In this document: in pieces, positions 1-9,603 of the stretch
How positions within the stretch are numbered: position 1 is the stretch's first letter
Layout of the letters: each line of letters begins with the position of its first letter
Assembly: GCF_018555685.1 (NCBI RefSeq)
Contig: NZ_JAFLWW010000001.1
Span: 186,001 to 250,000, forward strand
Origin: Aminobacter anthyllidis
GTDB taxonomy: Bacteria; Pseudomonadota; Alphaproteobacteria; Rhizobiales; Rhizobiaceae
Length of the DNA stretch: 64,000 bases
Direction: 5' to 3'
The notes under the pieces: model-generated
Told to the model about the DNA's origin: nothing
The model's database searches: none
The model's input: only the letters and a program-made list of their open reading frames with translations
Translations under genes and position numbers: made by a program

Positions 1-1060
1 AGAGTTCGGCCAGCAGGAACGGCATGCCGCCGGTCACCATCTTGTGGGCGACGCGAATGCTGTGACGAAAATGCGTCGGGCACGAAACCCAGCCGCCACG
101 CACGCCGGCCGCCACCGATTTCGACAGGCCACCAACGACGAAGACGCGCTCCGGCGCGAACTCGGCCAGTTGAGGCGTGCGGTCGTCCGTCAACGCGCCA
201 TAGATGTCGTCTTCGACCAGCAGCACATTGTACCTGCGGGCAATCGCTGCAATCGCCGCGCGCCGTTCGCCCGGCATGATCACGCCCGTGGGGTTCTGCG
301 CGGTCGGCATCAGGAACGCCAGCTTGGGGTGTTTTTGCGCGCAGACCGCCTCGAAATCGTCAGGATCGACGCCGTGCTCGTCCGAATTGACCAGCGCCAT
401 GCGCCGCCCGATCAGCCCGGCGCTGCGCGCGATCTGGGTGTAGGTCACATGCTCGAACAGGATGTGGTCGCCCGGCTGTGTCACTGCAGCGATGATGGCC
501 ATCACCGCCGCATGTGCGCCGAGCGTCGGCACGATCGTATCGGGGGCGAGGCGAAAGCCGTTGCGTGAAAGCCAGACGCTGCCTGCCTCGAACCAATGTT
601 CGGGAAAGGTCCTGGTGTAGCTCGTCACATCGTCGGGATTGTCCCGGCTGATCACGGCCAGGATTGACTCGATTGTCTTGGCCTGGCCGACATTGGGTGC
701 CGCGGTGCTGTCGAAATGCAGCTTTCCCGGTGGGGCTTCGACGGCGCGCGAACCTTCGAAGGGCAGGGTGGTAACAGGGCTGGGAGCCACCTGCTCGGTG
801 TGGCGCGCCAAGGTGTGGCGCGCCAGAATGTAAGTGCCGCGCCCGACTTCGCCGCTGACCAGCCCGCGTTCGCGCAGCAAGGCGTAGGCGCGGCCCACCG
901 TGCCGATGGTCACGCCGATGTCGTAGGCAAGGTTGCGCTGCGGCGGCAGCTTGGTTCCGGAGGCCAGCACCCCGCTGTCGATGTCGCTTTCGATGCGTTC
1001 CGCCAGCCGCAGATAAAGCGGCCCGGCGCCGGATGAGAGATCGGGAAGCCAAATTGTCAT
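1..1060 (-). CDS. MocR-type regulator, GntR HTH plus class I aminotransferase fold (3' end outside window)
   Basis: The first ~75 residues form a GntR winged helix (LYLRLAERIESDIDSG, then PPQRNLAYDIGVTIGTVGRAY). A PLP-dependent aminotransferase domain follows (FEHVTYTQI, TAQNPTGVI, VEDDIYG) with the Schiff-base lysine in GGLSKSVAAGVRGG near residue 325. This is the PdxR/MocR architecture; members usually respond to a PLP-linked or amino compound and bind their own promoter. The gene runs off the left edge after about 353 codons, so roughly the last 100 residues are missing. An in-frame duplication LARHTLARHT sits in the linker between the domains. It is divergent from a DUF1127 gene. The ATG lies inside a perfect inverted repeat, which suggests self-regulation. 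The ligand cannot be told from the sequence. Confidence 0.9.
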   Translation of the reverse strand, partial: MTIWLPDLSSGAGPLYLRLAERIESDIDSGVLASGTKLPPQRNLAYDIGVTIGTVGRAYALLRERGLVSGEVGRGTYILARHTLARHTEQVAPSPVTTLPFEGSRAVEAPPGKLHFDSTAAPNVGQAKTIESILAVISRDNPDDVTSYTRTFPEHWFEAGSVWLSRNGFRLAPDTIVPTLGAHAAVMAIIAAVTQPGDHILFEHVTYTQIARSAGLIGRRMALVNSDEHGVDPDDFEAVCAQKHPKLAFLMPTAQNPTGVIMPGERRAAIAAIARRYNVLLVEDDIYGALTDDRTPQLAEFAPERVFVVGGLSKSVAAGVRGGWVSCPTHFRHSIRVAHKMVTGGMPFLLAEL

Positions 1061-1070
1061 GGTGACAATT
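1052..1070. promoter_or_regulatory. Perfect inverted repeat over the mocR-like start codon
   Basis: AATTGTCA-TGG-TGACAATT is a perfect 8-bp inverted repeat with a 3-bp centre. It covers the start codon of the MocR-type gene in the divergent spacer. A weaker ATTGT...ACAAT pair lies about 40 bp further into the spacer. An autoregulatory operator is inferred from position and symmetry. MocR operators are often direct repeats, so another protein could bind here. Confidence 0.5.
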
Positions 1071-1143
1071 CCTACATTGCGATCATCGTTGAGTCAATTC
1101 ATAGCATTCATTGTCGAAAATAGATACAATTTGGATCATCGCT

Positions 1144-1380
1144 ATGAGTACAATGGATGCAATTGGCGGGGGCGTCACAGGTGCATCTTCACAGATGGAG
1201 CGTGGCTCGCCCCGCAAAAGGGCAAATGCGCTTTCCCGGCTGATGCGCTGGCTTGCGCACTGCGTTGAGCGCCGCCGCACCCGGATGTCCCTGCTGGAAC
1301 TCACGGATGATCAGCTGTCGGATATCGGCATCTCGCGTTGCGATGCCTATCGCGAAGGGCTTCGCCCTTTCTACGACTGA
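1144..1380 (+). CDS. DUF1127 (YjiS-like) small protein
   Basis: This is a 78-residue basic protein. Its C-terminal half has the DUF1127 pattern: RMSLLELTDDQLSDIGISR followed by a short charged tail. The ATG was chosen because it opens MSTMDAIGGG. A TTG 33 bp upstream is possible, but neither has a strong ribosome site. DUF1127 proteins are abundant in Rhizobiales. Some bind RNA or affect phosphate and C1 metabolism, but the role of this one is unknown. It is transcribed away from the MocR gene and followed by a hairpin terminator, so it is probably monocistronic. Confidence 0.8.
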   Translation: MSTMDAIGGGVTGASSQMERGSPRKRANALSRLMRWLAHCVERRRTRMSLLELTDDQLSDIGISRCDAYREGLRPFYD

Positions 1381-1428
1381 TTGGTCACGGCTTTTCGGAT
1401 TGTCCCGACCCACGGGCAGTTCGACATT

Positions 1429-1461
1429 GGTGGAGGCGCTCCCCGGTGCCTCCACCTCTTT
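1429..1461 (+). terminator. Rho-independent terminator after the DUF1127 gene
   Basis: A 9-bp stem GGTGGAGGC/GCCTCCACC with a 10-base loop is followed by TCTTTT, about 50 bp after the DUF1127 stop codon. Confidence 0.7.
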
Positions 1462-1496
1462 TCTTCGGCGCGCATCGATGCGCGCCGTTGGCTCCG

Positions 1497-1904
1497 TCAG
1501 GCGGTGCCGGTGCAGGATGGGTTGCCGGAGCGCCAACGGTTGACGTCCGAGCTGATGCGTGCGCCCAGCGCCTGATCCATCAGGGGACCGAACACCTGGA
1601 CCTGGCTGGAATTGCCTTGTGCTTGCACCACCAGCAGCGGCCTTGCGCCATATTGCTTCGCCGGCACCACCAGGAAGCGCGGCGTGCCACCGAAATTGTT
1701 GAGCTCGTTGGCCATCTGGTACTTCGCGAAGGCCGGATCCTTGCTGGCGAACCAGCATTTGTGCGCGGCGATCGCCACCTGTTCCATGGAGCGAAGCGAG
1801 GCACTCTTTCCCGACACCGACGGTGCCGGCGTCTTTGGGCTTGAATTGCAGGCTGCCAAACCGATGACCGCGGCCGTTGCCGCCAGAATCCGCAGTGATT
1901 TCAT
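1497..1904 (-). CDS. Small predicted lipoprotein, unknown function
   Basis: The start at MKSLRILAA gives a 135-residue protein with a lipoprotein signal peptide and the lipobox LAAC (Cys about residue 18), so it should be lipid-anchored after export. The mature part has a Pro/Ser-rich spacer, then a compact globular region with two further cysteines (HKCWFA and NPSCTG) that could form a disulfide. It lies 56 bp downstream of purQ on the same strand and may share its transcript, but nothing links it to purines. I do not recognise the family. Confidence 0.75.
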   Translation of the reverse strand: MKSLRILAATAAVIGLAACNSSPKTPAPSVSGKSASLRSMEQVAIAAHKCWFASKDPAFAKYQMANELNNFGGTPRFLVVPAKQYGARPLLVVQAQGNSSQVQVFGPLMDQALGARISSDVNRWRSGNPSCTGTA

Positions 1905-1960
1905 GCGCCGACGCCTGCCTTTTCCATGTCGATGAACTGAAGGGAATTCCCGGACGCCAC

Positions 1961-2635
1961 TCAAGCTGCCTTGGGCAGCCCGAGCGCGCTTTCGAACAGG
2001 GCACGGCCATCATTGCCGCCATGCGCTGTCTCGATCAGGTTCTCCGGATGCGGCATCAGGCCGAGCACGTTGCCCTTCTCGTTGATGATGCCGGCGATGT
2101 CGTTGATCGAGCCGTTCGGATTGGTGCCTTCGGCATAGCGGAACACCACCTGGCCTTCGCCTTCGATACGCGCAAGCGTCTCTGGATCGGTGAAATAGTT
2201 GCCGTCATGGTGCGCCACCGGGCAGCGGATGACCTGGCCGGCTGCGTAGTTGCGGGTGAAGGCCGTGTTGGCGTTGGCGATCTCGAGCTTCACTTCGCGG
2301 CAGACGAACTTGAGCGAAGTGTTGCGCATCAAGGCGCCGGGCAGGAGGCCGGCCTCGACCAGGATCTGGAAGCCGTTGCAGACGCCGACGACCTGCACGC
2401 CCTTGGCGGCCTTTTCGGCCACTGCGCGCATCACCGGCATCCGGGCGGCGATCGCACCGCAGCGCAGATAGTCGCCGAAGGAGAAGCCGCCGGGGATGGC
2501 GATCAGGTCGACATCGGGGATTTCCGTGTCGGTCTGCCATACGGTGACGGGCGCCTTGCCCGAAATCTTGGTCAGCGCCGCGATCATGTCGCGGTCACGG
2601 TTCAGGCCGGGGAGGAGGACGACTGCTGATTTCAT
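1961..2635 (-). CDS. purQ: Phosphoribosylformylglycinamidine synthase subunit PurQ (glutaminase)
   Basis: PurQ supplies ammonia from glutamine to PurL in the fourth step of purine synthesis (FGAR to FGAM) as part of the PurLQS complex. The 224 residues match the family length. The class I glutamine amidotransferase nucleophile is Cys86 in VVGVCNGFQ, and the His196/Glu198 pair is in [24 protein letters not shown] is a family signature. The start overlaps the stop of the upstream coiled-coil gene by ATGA, implying translational coupling. purS and purC lie further upstream on the same strand. purL is not in the window. Confidence 0.97.
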   Translation of the reverse strand: MKSAVVLLPGLNRDRDMIAALTKISGKAPVTVWQTDTEIPDVDLIAIPGGFSFGDYLRCGAIAARMPVMRAVAEKAAKGVQVVGVCNGFQILVEAGLLPGALMRNTSLKFVCREVKLEIANANTAFTRNYAAGQVIRCPVAHHDGNYFTDPETLARIEGEGQVVFRYAEGTNPNGSINDIAGIINEKGNVLGLMPHPENLIETAHGGNDGRALFESALGLPKAA

Positions 2636-2886
2636 TTCGGTTCGTAAGGCCTCTGAGGTTCGGCGAGTTCACGCAGTTCCAGACGACGCTCGATGCGCTC
2701 TAGCCGTTCGTCGTGGCGCGCAAGAACACCGTAGATATTATGAATGTCACTCTGTATCCCGACCATGTGGCCGCGAATGACATTAAGTTCCCTTTTGACC
2801 TCGGACACATCCTGGCGAAGTTCGGACAGGTCGTGATTCATCCGCTTCAGCAGTTCGTACATCAGGTCATTGGTGACTTCTGCCAC
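2632..2886 (-). CDS. Small coiled-coil protein between purS and purQ
   Basis: This is an 84-residue, strongly charged, helix-forming protein ([20 protein letters not shown], then [20 protein letters not shown]). Heptad spacing of Leu/Ile/Val predicts a two-part coiled coil. It has no signal peptide or enzyme motif. It sits between purS (19 bp away) and purQ (ATGA overlap), so it is clearly co-translated with the FGAM synthase subunits. A structural or unrelated passenger role are both possible; no function can be assigned from sequence. Confidence 0.8.
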   Translation of the reverse strand: MAEVTNDLMYELLKRMNHDLSELRQDVSEVKRELNVIRGHMVGIQSDIHNIYGVLARHDERLERIERRLELRELAEPQRPYEPK

Positions 2887-2905
2887 TACACCCTCCGGTG
2901 CAACC

Positions 2906-3154
2906 TCAGATAAGCGTCACACTATAATTCTCAATCACCGTGTTCGCCAGAAGCTTCTCGCACATGGCGTTGAGGTCGGCTTCCGCCTTTGCCTTGTCGG
3001 CGCCTTCGATTTCAACGTCAAAGACCTTGCCCTGGCGCACGGAGCCTATGCCGCCGAAGCCGAGGCCATCAAGCGCATGCTCGATCGCCTTGCCTTGCGG
3101 GTCCAGGACGCCGTTTTTGAGGGTGACGGTGACGCGGGCCTTGATCACGGGCAT
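2906..3154 (-). CDS. purS: Phosphoribosylformylglycinamidine synthase subunit PurS
   Basis: PurS is the small bridging subunit of the three-part FGAM synthase, joining PurL and PurQ. The 82 residues are the usual length and show the family pattern ARVTVTLKNGVLDPQGKAI, a short RQGKVFDVEI strand, and CEKLLANTVIENY at the C-terminus. It lies between purC and the purQ pair on the same strand. The 67-bp purC-purS spacer contains a stable hairpin. Confidence 0.95.
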   Translation of the reverse strand: MPVIKARVTVTLKNGVLDPQGKAIEHALDGLGFGGIGSVRQGKVFDVEIEGADKAKAEADLNAMCEKLLANTVIENYSVTLI

Positions 3155-3185
3155 TTCACTCCGAAAGTGTCGACTGGAAATGTTT

Positions 3186-3209
3186 CGGGCGCGAAGTTAC
3201 TCGCGCCCG
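3186..3209 (-). other. Intercistronic hairpin between purC and purS
   Basis: A perfect 9-bp stem CGGGCGCGA/TCGCGCCCG with a 6-base loop lies 12 bp after the purC stop. The minus-strand transcript has no U-run after it, so it is not a typical terminator. It could stabilise or set the processing of the purC-purS message. Confidence 0.5.
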
Positions 3210-3221
3210 TGCTTGGAATTG

Positions 3222-3989
3222 TCAGTGCTTGACGAGAACCGGCCCGGTCGGGCGAGGGGTCTCGTTTTCGTTCATGATGCCGAGGCGGCGCGCCACTTCC
3301 TGGTAGGCCTCGACAAGTCCGCCCATGTCGCGGCGGAAACGGTCCTTGTCGAGCTTGTCCTGGGTGGCGACGTCCCACAGGCGGCAGCTGTCAGGCGAAA
3401 TCTCGTCGGCTACCACGATGCGCATCATGTCGCCCTCGAACAGGCGGCCGCATTCGATCTTGAAGTCGACGAGCTGGATGCCGACGCCCATGAACAGGCC
3501 GGAGAGGAAGTCGTTGACTCGGATGGCCAGCGCCATGATGTCGTCGATTTCCTGCGGGCTTGCCCAGCCGAAGGCGGTGACGTGCTCTTCCGAGACCATC
3601 GGGTCGTCGAGCGCGTCGGCCTTGTAGTAGAACTCGATGATCGAGCGCGGCAGAACCGTGCCTTCCTCGATGCCAAGGCGCTTGGCCAGCGAACCGGCGG
3701 CGACGTTGCGCACGACGACCTCGAGCGGGATGATCTCGACTTCCTTGATCAGCTGCTCGCGCATGTTGAGCCGGCGGATGAAGTGGGTCGGAATGCCCAT
3801 GCGGTTCAGGTGGTTGAAGATGTGCTCGGAAATGCGGTTGTTGAGCACGCCCTTGCCGTCGACGACCTCATGCTTCTTCTTGTTGAAGGCCGTGGCGTCG
3901 TCCTTGAAAAACTGGATCAGGGTGCCCGGCTCGGGGCCTTCATAAAGGATCTTGGCCTTGCCTTCGTAGATGCGGCGGCGATTCTTCAT
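3222..3989 (-). CDS. purC: SAICAR synthase PurC
   Basis: PurC ligates CAIR and aspartate with ATP to make SAICAR in de novo purine synthesis (cytosol). Seen are the N-terminal [14 protein letters not shown] nucleotide-binding region, [18 protein letters not shown] in the middle, and [16 protein letters not shown], a core signature. The 255 residues fit the bacterial family. It is the first of the purC-purS-(coiled coil)-purQ series and diverges from the ATPase-inhibitor gene. The 286-bp upstream spacer has no convincing riboswitch. Confidence 0.97.
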   Translation of the reverse strand: MKNRRRIYEGKAKILYEGPEPGTLIQFFKDDATAFNKKKHEVVDGKGVLNNRISEHIFNHLNRMGIPTHFIRRLNMREQLIKEVEIIPLEVVVRNVAAGSLAKRLGIEEGTVLPRSIIEFYYKADALDDPMVSEEHVTAFGWASPQEIDDIMALAIRVNDFLSGLFMGVGIQLVDFKIECGRLFEGDMMRIVVADEISPDSCRLWDVATQDKLDKDRFRRDMGGLVEAYQEVARRLGIMNENETPRPTGPVLVKH

Positions 3990-4275
3990 TTGAATGATTC
4001 TCTGGTTGGAAGGGTGGACGGCAAGTTACCGGTCCCTTTCTCACGCCGCAAAGCCGCGGCGGCAGTGGGTTTCAAGGCCGGTCTCTATCTTAATCGGGCC
4101 CATTGCTCAATCATCATTTCCCGCCAATCAACTCCTTTTGGTACGGAAATGCCGCACCGCACACCCAAATGGCGCAAAAGAGAGATATTGACCGGGCGCC
4201 GGGCTTTTGGTTTGAGGAAGTCGATATCATATGCACCGGACGTCGAATCGATTTCCTACTCCTTGGAGGATTGCC

Positions 4276-4596
4276 ATGAGCAACATGAAAGACCGCGAAG
4301 AAGGTTTTGAACGCAAGTTCGTCTTCGACGAAGAGCTGCGTTTCAAGGCGAACGCGCGGCGCAACAAGGCGCTCGGCCTCTGGGCTGCCGAAAAGCTGGG
4401 CAAGTCGGGCGCCGACGCCGACGCTTACGCCAAGGAAGTCGTGGTTTCCGATATCGAGGAAGCCGGCGATCATGACGTTTTCCGCAAGATCCGCGGCGAT
4501 TTCGACAAAGCCGGCGTCGACCAGTCCGACCATCAGATCCGCCGCACCATGGACGAGCTGATGGCGCAGGCGATCGACCAGATCAAGAACACCTGA
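4276..4596 (+). CDS. DUF1476 protein, F1Fo-ATPase inhibitor zeta subunit
   Basis: This is a 106-residue cytosolic protein of the alphaproteobacterial DUF1476 family, which includes the Paracoccus zeta subunit that blocks ATP hydrolysis by the F1 motor. The sequence has the charged inhibitory N-terminus (DREEGFERKFVFDEELRFKA), the conserved NKALGLWAAEKLG helix, then a helical bundle ending near DELMAQAIDQI. The ATG follows a GGAGGA ribosome site, which excludes an upstream in-frame ATG. A strong terminator follows, so it is probably its own transcript. Confidence 0.92.
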   Translation: MSNMKDREEGFERKFVFDEELRFKANARRNKALGLWAAEKLGKSGADADAYAKEVVVSDIEEAGDHDVFRKIRGDFDKAGVDQSDHQIRRTMDELMAQAIDQIKNT

Positions 4597-4638
4597 TCCA
4601 GCCAGCATAGCTGGGCTCCAGTTTTCTGGACCAACGAG

Positions 4639-4662
4639 CCGCCCGGATTCCGGGCGGTTTTT
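4639..4662 (+). terminator. Rho-independent terminator after the zeta inhibitor gene
   Basis: CCGCCCGG-ATT-CCGGGCGG forms an 8-bp stem with a 3-base loop followed by TTTTTG. Confidence 0.85.
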
Positions 4663-4719
4663 GTTTGCGCCGATGCCGGCTTCCGGTTGAAATAGCTGCG
4701 GACTTAGGGAGAGAGAAAA

Positions 4720-5490
4720 ATGTCGCTTGCCGAGAGACTGCATGCCAACGAGACGATCATCACCGCCTGGTCAGGCGTGCCGGATGCACTGACGGTCGAG
4801 ATCCTTGCCGGGCAGGGCTTTGATGCCGTCACCCTCGACATGCAGCATGGCGGCCACAATGAAGACAGCGTGCTGCGTTCGATCGCCCCCGTGCTGCGGG
4901 CAGGCAAGCACTCGCTCGTGCGCGTTCCGGTTGGCCGATTCGACATGGCGAGCCGGGCGCTCGATTTCGGCGCCGAGGCGGTCATCGCGCCGATGGTCAA
5001 TTCAGTCGAGGACGCCAGGCGCTTTGCCGCCGCGATAAAGTATCCACCACTGGGCGAGCGCTCATGGGGGCCGACCTTCGCTTCGCCACGTCATGGCAGC
5101 AAGGATTCGGTCAAATGGCTGAAGGAAAGCAATGCCCGCACCGTCTCCTTCGCCATGGTCGAGACTCATGCCGCCGTCGCCGTGCTCGACGGCATCCTGG
5201 AAACGCCCGGCATTGACGGCATTTTCCTTGGGCCGGGCGATTTCTCCATTGCCTGGACGAAGGGCGAGACGATCAATTCGACGCTCGAGGACATGATGGG
5301 AACAGTCGCCGACGTCGGCAGGCGGACCCGCGCCGCCGGCAAGCATGCCGGGATCTATGTCACCGATCCTGCCATCGCAGGGCGTTTCGTCGACATGGGC
5401 TACCAGTTGCTGGCGACGGGCTCCGAGCACCAGCTGATTTCAAGCGGTGCGGCAAGCTTGCTTGCCGATCTCAAGAAGTCGCTCGGCTAA
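4720..5490 (+). CDS. HpcH/HpaI aldolase family protein
   Basis: This is a 256-residue class II pyruvate aldolase of the HpaI/RhmA/GarL type, which cleaves or forms 2-keto-3-deoxy or 4-hydroxy-2-oxo acids using a divalent metal. Seen are the early catalytic histidine region (LDMQHGGHNED), AEAVIAPMVNSVEDA, the metal-binding glutamate in FAMVETHAAV and the aspartate in GIFLGPGDFS. A ribosome site (GGGAGAGAG) precedes the ATG. It stands alone between a terminator and a convergent gene, so the true substrate is not indicated. Confidence 0.9.
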   Translation: MSLAERLHANETIITAWSGVPDALTVEILAGQGFDAVTLDMQHGGHNEDSVLRSIAPVLRAGKHSLVRVPVGRFDMASRALDFGAEAVIAPMVNSVEDARRFAAAIKYPPLGERSWGPTFASPRHGSKDSVKWLKESNARTVSFAMVETHAAVAVLDGILETPGIDGIFLGPGDFSIAWTKGETINSTLEDMMGTVADVGRRTRAAGKHAGIYVTDPAIAGRFVDMGYQLLATGSEHQLISSGAASLLADLKKSLG

Positions 5491-5531
5491 GGCGCCAAGC
5501 GCCGTCTTTGGCGGCACCCACGATTTCCGGG

Positions 5532-6086
5532 TTAGCCTTGCAGGCGCGACAGGAACTGCGCGAACACCATCGACCCCTCCGGCCAGGGCCCGTGGCCGGA
5601 ATCGGCATTGATGTGGCCTGAATCGCCTGCTTCGACGAACATGGAGCCCCAAGCGGCGGCGATGTCTTCGGCGACGTCGAGCTTGCAATAGGGGTCGTTG
5701 CTGCTGGCGACCACGACCGACGGGAACGGCAGCGGATCGCGCGGGTAGGGCCCGAACGTCATCAGGTGCTTTGGCCGGATCGCCGGATTGGAAACATCAG
5801 GCGGGGCCACGAAGAAGCCGCCCGCGACGTATTTCTTGAAGCCGGGAATGGCGTGGATCGCCGTCGGGATGCCGAGCGAGTGCGCAACCAGCACCACCGG
5901 CCGTTCCGCCGCGTTGACGGCAGCGATGACCTTGGCAGTCCAGTCTTCGCGCACCGGCTTCGTCCACTCGTCCTGCTCGACGCGGCGCGCGGTCGACAGC
6001 TTTTCCTCCCAGCGGCTCTGCCAGTGGGATGGCCCCGAATTGGTGTATCCGGGCACGATGATGATATCGGCGTCTTTTACCTTCAT
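5532..6086 (-). CDS. RBBP9/YdeN family serine hydrolase
   Basis: This is a 184-residue compact alpha/beta hydrolase. It starts MKVKDADIIIVPGY and has the YdeN-like NSGPSHWQSRWE segment, the nucleophile elbow VLVAHSLG, the acid in SSNDPYC and the base in GDSGHINADSG. The length fits the YdeN group, smaller than ordinary lipases. Members are putative serine esterases with few known substrates. It lies 46 bp downstream of a GNAT gene on the same strand and may be co-transcribed. Confidence 0.9.
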   Translation of the reverse strand: MKVKDADIIIVPGYTNSGPSHWQSRWEEKLSTARRVEQDEWTKPVREDWTAKVIAAVNAAERPVVLVAHSLGIPTAIHAIPGFKKYVAGGFFVAPPDVSNPAIRPKHLMTFGPYPRDPLPFPSVVVASSNDPYCKLDVAEDIAAAWGSMFVEAGDSGHINADSGHGPWPEGSMVFAQFLSRLQG

Positions 6087-6132
6087 GTCGGGGATGTAGC
6101 GATCCGATCTCGCCGGTGCAAGCCGGGGCAAC

Positions 6133-6606
6133 TCACAGTTCCATGTGCACGATCTCGATCGGTTCGCCGCCGACGCCATGCGAGAAATAGCCTCGCTCGA
6201 CCGTGCGAAAACCGTGGCGGCGATAAAAGCCCTCGGCATTGATAGTCGATTCGACCTTGATTGGTCCGTCATGGTCCCGCCGCGCATTCTGGATGCCGAT
6301 TTCGAGCAGCACTTTGCCGAGACCTGAGCCTGCCGCGCCGGCAAGAAGGAACAGCCGCGTCACCTCGCCCGGCTCGGAATCGACGAAGCCGACGACCCTG
6401 TCGTCTTGCTCGGCAACAACCATCAGCCCTTTGGCAATGAGGGCTTCGTAAGTGTCCGGCGTTCGGTTGCCCATCCATCCGGCAATCTGTTCGGCGGAAT
6501 AGTGGCCCTGCGCAAGCTCGCGCACGGAATGCCGCGTCACATCGAACACCGCTTGTCCGTCCCCGCTCCGTGCCGGCCTGAGCGTTGTATGTGCATTGTC
6601 ATTCAT
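6133..6606 (-). CDS. GNAT family N-acetyltransferase
   Basis: This is a 157-residue protein with the GNAT fold: a substrate-side N-terminal half, then EVTRLFLLAGAAGSGLGKVL, in which the AGSGLG stretch is the acetyl-CoA pyrophosphate loop. The late motif EGFYRRHGFRTVERGYF follows. The ATG was placed by a GGGTGAA ribosome site. Much longer upstream reading is antisense to the divergent VOC gene and was not used. The acceptor substrate is unknown. Confidence 0.9.
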   Translation of the reverse strand: MNDNAHTTLRPARSGDGQAVFDVTRHSVRELAQGHYSAEQIAGWMGNRTPDTYEALIAKGLMVVAEQDDRVVGFVDSEPGEVTRLFLLAGAAGSGLGKVLLEIGIQNARRDHDGPIKVESTINAEGFYRRHGFRTVERGYFSHGVGGEPIEIVHMEL

Positions 6607-6846
6607 GACGTTCACCCGGATCGCATTGATGAGCCGGACAGGTAGCTGGCCGGAGATAGGATTGTCTCCGGTGATTGCCGCCTGGCACAACGAACTTTTG
6701 CCAACGATCCTCGGCTCGGTTGCGCGATTTTCCGATTGATATCGAATCGTTGAACGCGGTGTTCGGTCTTTGCTGACTTGTGTGAACGATGCGCCCAGCC
6801 GATCTATGGCTGGAGACAAACAGCCGTGTTGGCCGGAGAGTGGATT

Positions 6847-7749
6847 TTGGAACTGACACGACGCAAACTGGTTGGCAGCGCGGCACTCCTCGCATTCGGT
6901 GCCGGAGTGCGGACCGGCCATACGGAGCCCACGATGAGCAACATTCCCTTTGCAGCGACGACCCCGATCAGCGTTGCCCGCGTTGGCCTCAAGGCGCGGG
7001 ATGCCGACGCATTGGCAGGTTTCTATCGCGATGTCGTCGGTCTGCAGGAACTGAGCCGCGACGGCGAAACCATCACCTTGGGTGCTGGCAGCCGAGCCTT
7101 GCTCGACATCGAGGCCGACAAGGCAGCCAAGCCCGACGATCCGCGCAGTGCGGGCCTGTTTCACACCGCCTTCCTGTTGCCCAGCCGTGCCGATCTCGGC
7201 CGCTGGATCAAGCACGCCATCGACAGGCGCATTCCTGTCGACGGCGCATCCGATCATCTGGTCAGCGAGGCGCTCTACCTGACCGATCCCGAGGGCAACG
7301 GCATCGAGATCTACCGCGACCGGCCGCATGACAGCTGGAAATGGAACGGTTCGCAGGTCGCCATGGCCACCGATCAACTGGATATCCCCTCGATCGTCGC
7401 CGAGGTGTCGGCTGGCGATGCCGGCTGGCGGGGCATGCCGGAAAACAGCATCGTCGGCCACGTCCATCTGCGCGTCGGCGATCCGGCGGCAGCTGCCGAT
7501 TGGTGGAAGACGCAATTTGGCTTCGACACGGTGGCGAAATACGGCAACAGCGCCGTGTTCCTGTCCTCAGGCGGCTACCACCACCACATCGGCGCCAATT
7601 CCTGGCAGAGCCCCGGTGCCGGAAAGCGTGACCTCTCGCGCACCGGCCTTGCCTGGGTCGAGATGCGCTCGGCCGACGCCAAGGCTGCTTCGAGCTACGA
7701 AGATCCGTGGGGTACCGTCATCCGGGCGCTGCCGGGCCAGCCGGGCTGA
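6847..7749 (+). CDS. VOC (glyoxalase/dioxygenase-fold) protein, possibly Tat-exported
   Basis: Two vicinal-oxygen-chelate modules are present, near residues 35-140 and 170-275 (ARVGLKARDADALAGFYRD and GHVHLRVGDPAAAADWWKT). They resemble CatE-like ring-cleavage dioxygenases and glyoxalases. Candidate metal ligands are the histidines in FHTAF and GHVHL and the glutamate in GNGIEIYRD. Two starts are possible. An ATG (MSNIPFAATT, position 6934) has a GGAG site. A TTG at 6847 has GGAGAG seven bases upstream and adds LELTRRKLVGSAALLAFGAG, a twin-arginine signal. I prefer the TTG because the Tat-like segment is hard to explain otherwise. The reaction is unknown. Confidence 0.8.
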   Translation: MELTRRKLVGSAALLAFGAGVRTGHTEPTMSNIPFAATTPISVARVGLKARDADALAGFYRDVVGLQELSRDGETITLGAGSRALLDIEADKAAKPDDPRSAGLFHTAFLLPSRADLGRWIKHAIDRRIPVDGASDHLVSEALYLTDPEGNGIEIYRDRPHDSWKWNGSQVAMATDQLDIPSIVAEVSAGDAGWRGMPENSIVGHVHLRVGDPAAAADWWKTQFGFDTVAKYGNSAVFLSSGGYHHHIGANSWQSPGAGKRDLSRTGLAWVEMRSADAKAASSYEDPWGTVIRALPGQPG

Positions 7750-7792
7750 GCGTTGCTCCTGACATCGTCTGGCCGCGGCATGTGCTAGGCGG

Positions 7793-7824
7793 AAACGAAC
7801 CTGCCGATCCGGCAGGTTCGTTTT
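7793..7824 (+). terminator. Strong terminator between the VOC gene and the monooxygenase-fold gene
   Basis: A 14-bp perfect stem (AAACGAACCTGCCG and its complement) with loop ATC ends in TTTT, so the two genes are transcriptionally separate. Confidence 0.85.
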
Positions 7825-7851
7825 GTTGCCGTGCATCATCGAGGGTCGTTC

Positions 7852-8142
7852 ATGTTGAAGGTCATCGCTCAGGATTTCATCAAGCCTGAGTTCATCGAAA
7901 TCGTGCTGCCGCTCTATGCCGAGCTTGTCGAGAAGACCAAGCTCGAACCGCTGTGCATTGCCTATGATCTGTATGTCGATCAGAAGGATCCCGGCCATTT
8001 CGTCTTCATCGAGGAATGGCCTGATCGCGCGGCTCTGGATTTCCATTGCCAGACCGAGCATTTCACGCGGCTGGTGCCGCTGATCAACGGATATCAGCGA
8101 CAGGATGCGACCTTCATCCTGATGGACGCGTTTGCGGCCTGA
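7852..8142 (+). CDS. ABM-domain protein, putative quinol monooxygenase (YgiN-like)
   Basis: This is a 96-residue ferredoxin-like alpha/beta dimer of the antibiotic-biosynthesis monooxygenase superfamily. It starts MLKVIAQDFI and shows the typical YDLYVDQKDPGHFVFIEEW strand pair, then DFHCQTEHFTRLV. Single-domain members include the quinol monooxygenase YgiN and many of unknown substrate. A GAGG site precedes the ATG. Terminators flank it on both sides, so it is a single-gene unit. Confidence 0.87.
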   Translation: MLKVIAQDFIKPEFIEIVLPLYAELVEKTKLEPLCIAYDLYVDQKDPGHFVFIEEWPDRAALDFHCQTEHFTRLVPLINGYQRQDATFILMDAFAA

Positions 8143-8162
8143 CGATCGTCAGGTGTCTAGAA

Positions 8163-8199
8163 ACAAAAAGGCCCTCGCGGCAGATCGCCGTGAAGGCCT
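8163..8199 (-). terminator. Terminator for purB
   Basis: Read on the minus strand, AGGCC-TT-CACGGC pairs with GCCGCGAGGGCCT around a short loop (one mismatch) and is followed by UUUUUGUUU, about 40 bp after the purB stop. It may also stop the converging plus-strand gene. Confidence 0.75.
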
Positions 8200-8241
8200 C
8201 TTCATTCATGCGGGCCTTACGACCGGCCCTGCATTTCCATC

Positions 8242-9543
<1,302 letters not shown>

Positions 9544-9603
9544 GGCGGGGCTCGTCCTGCTGAAGTTTCGTTGCGGCTCCCCTAACAGAGGTGGGCGCAA
9601 TGC

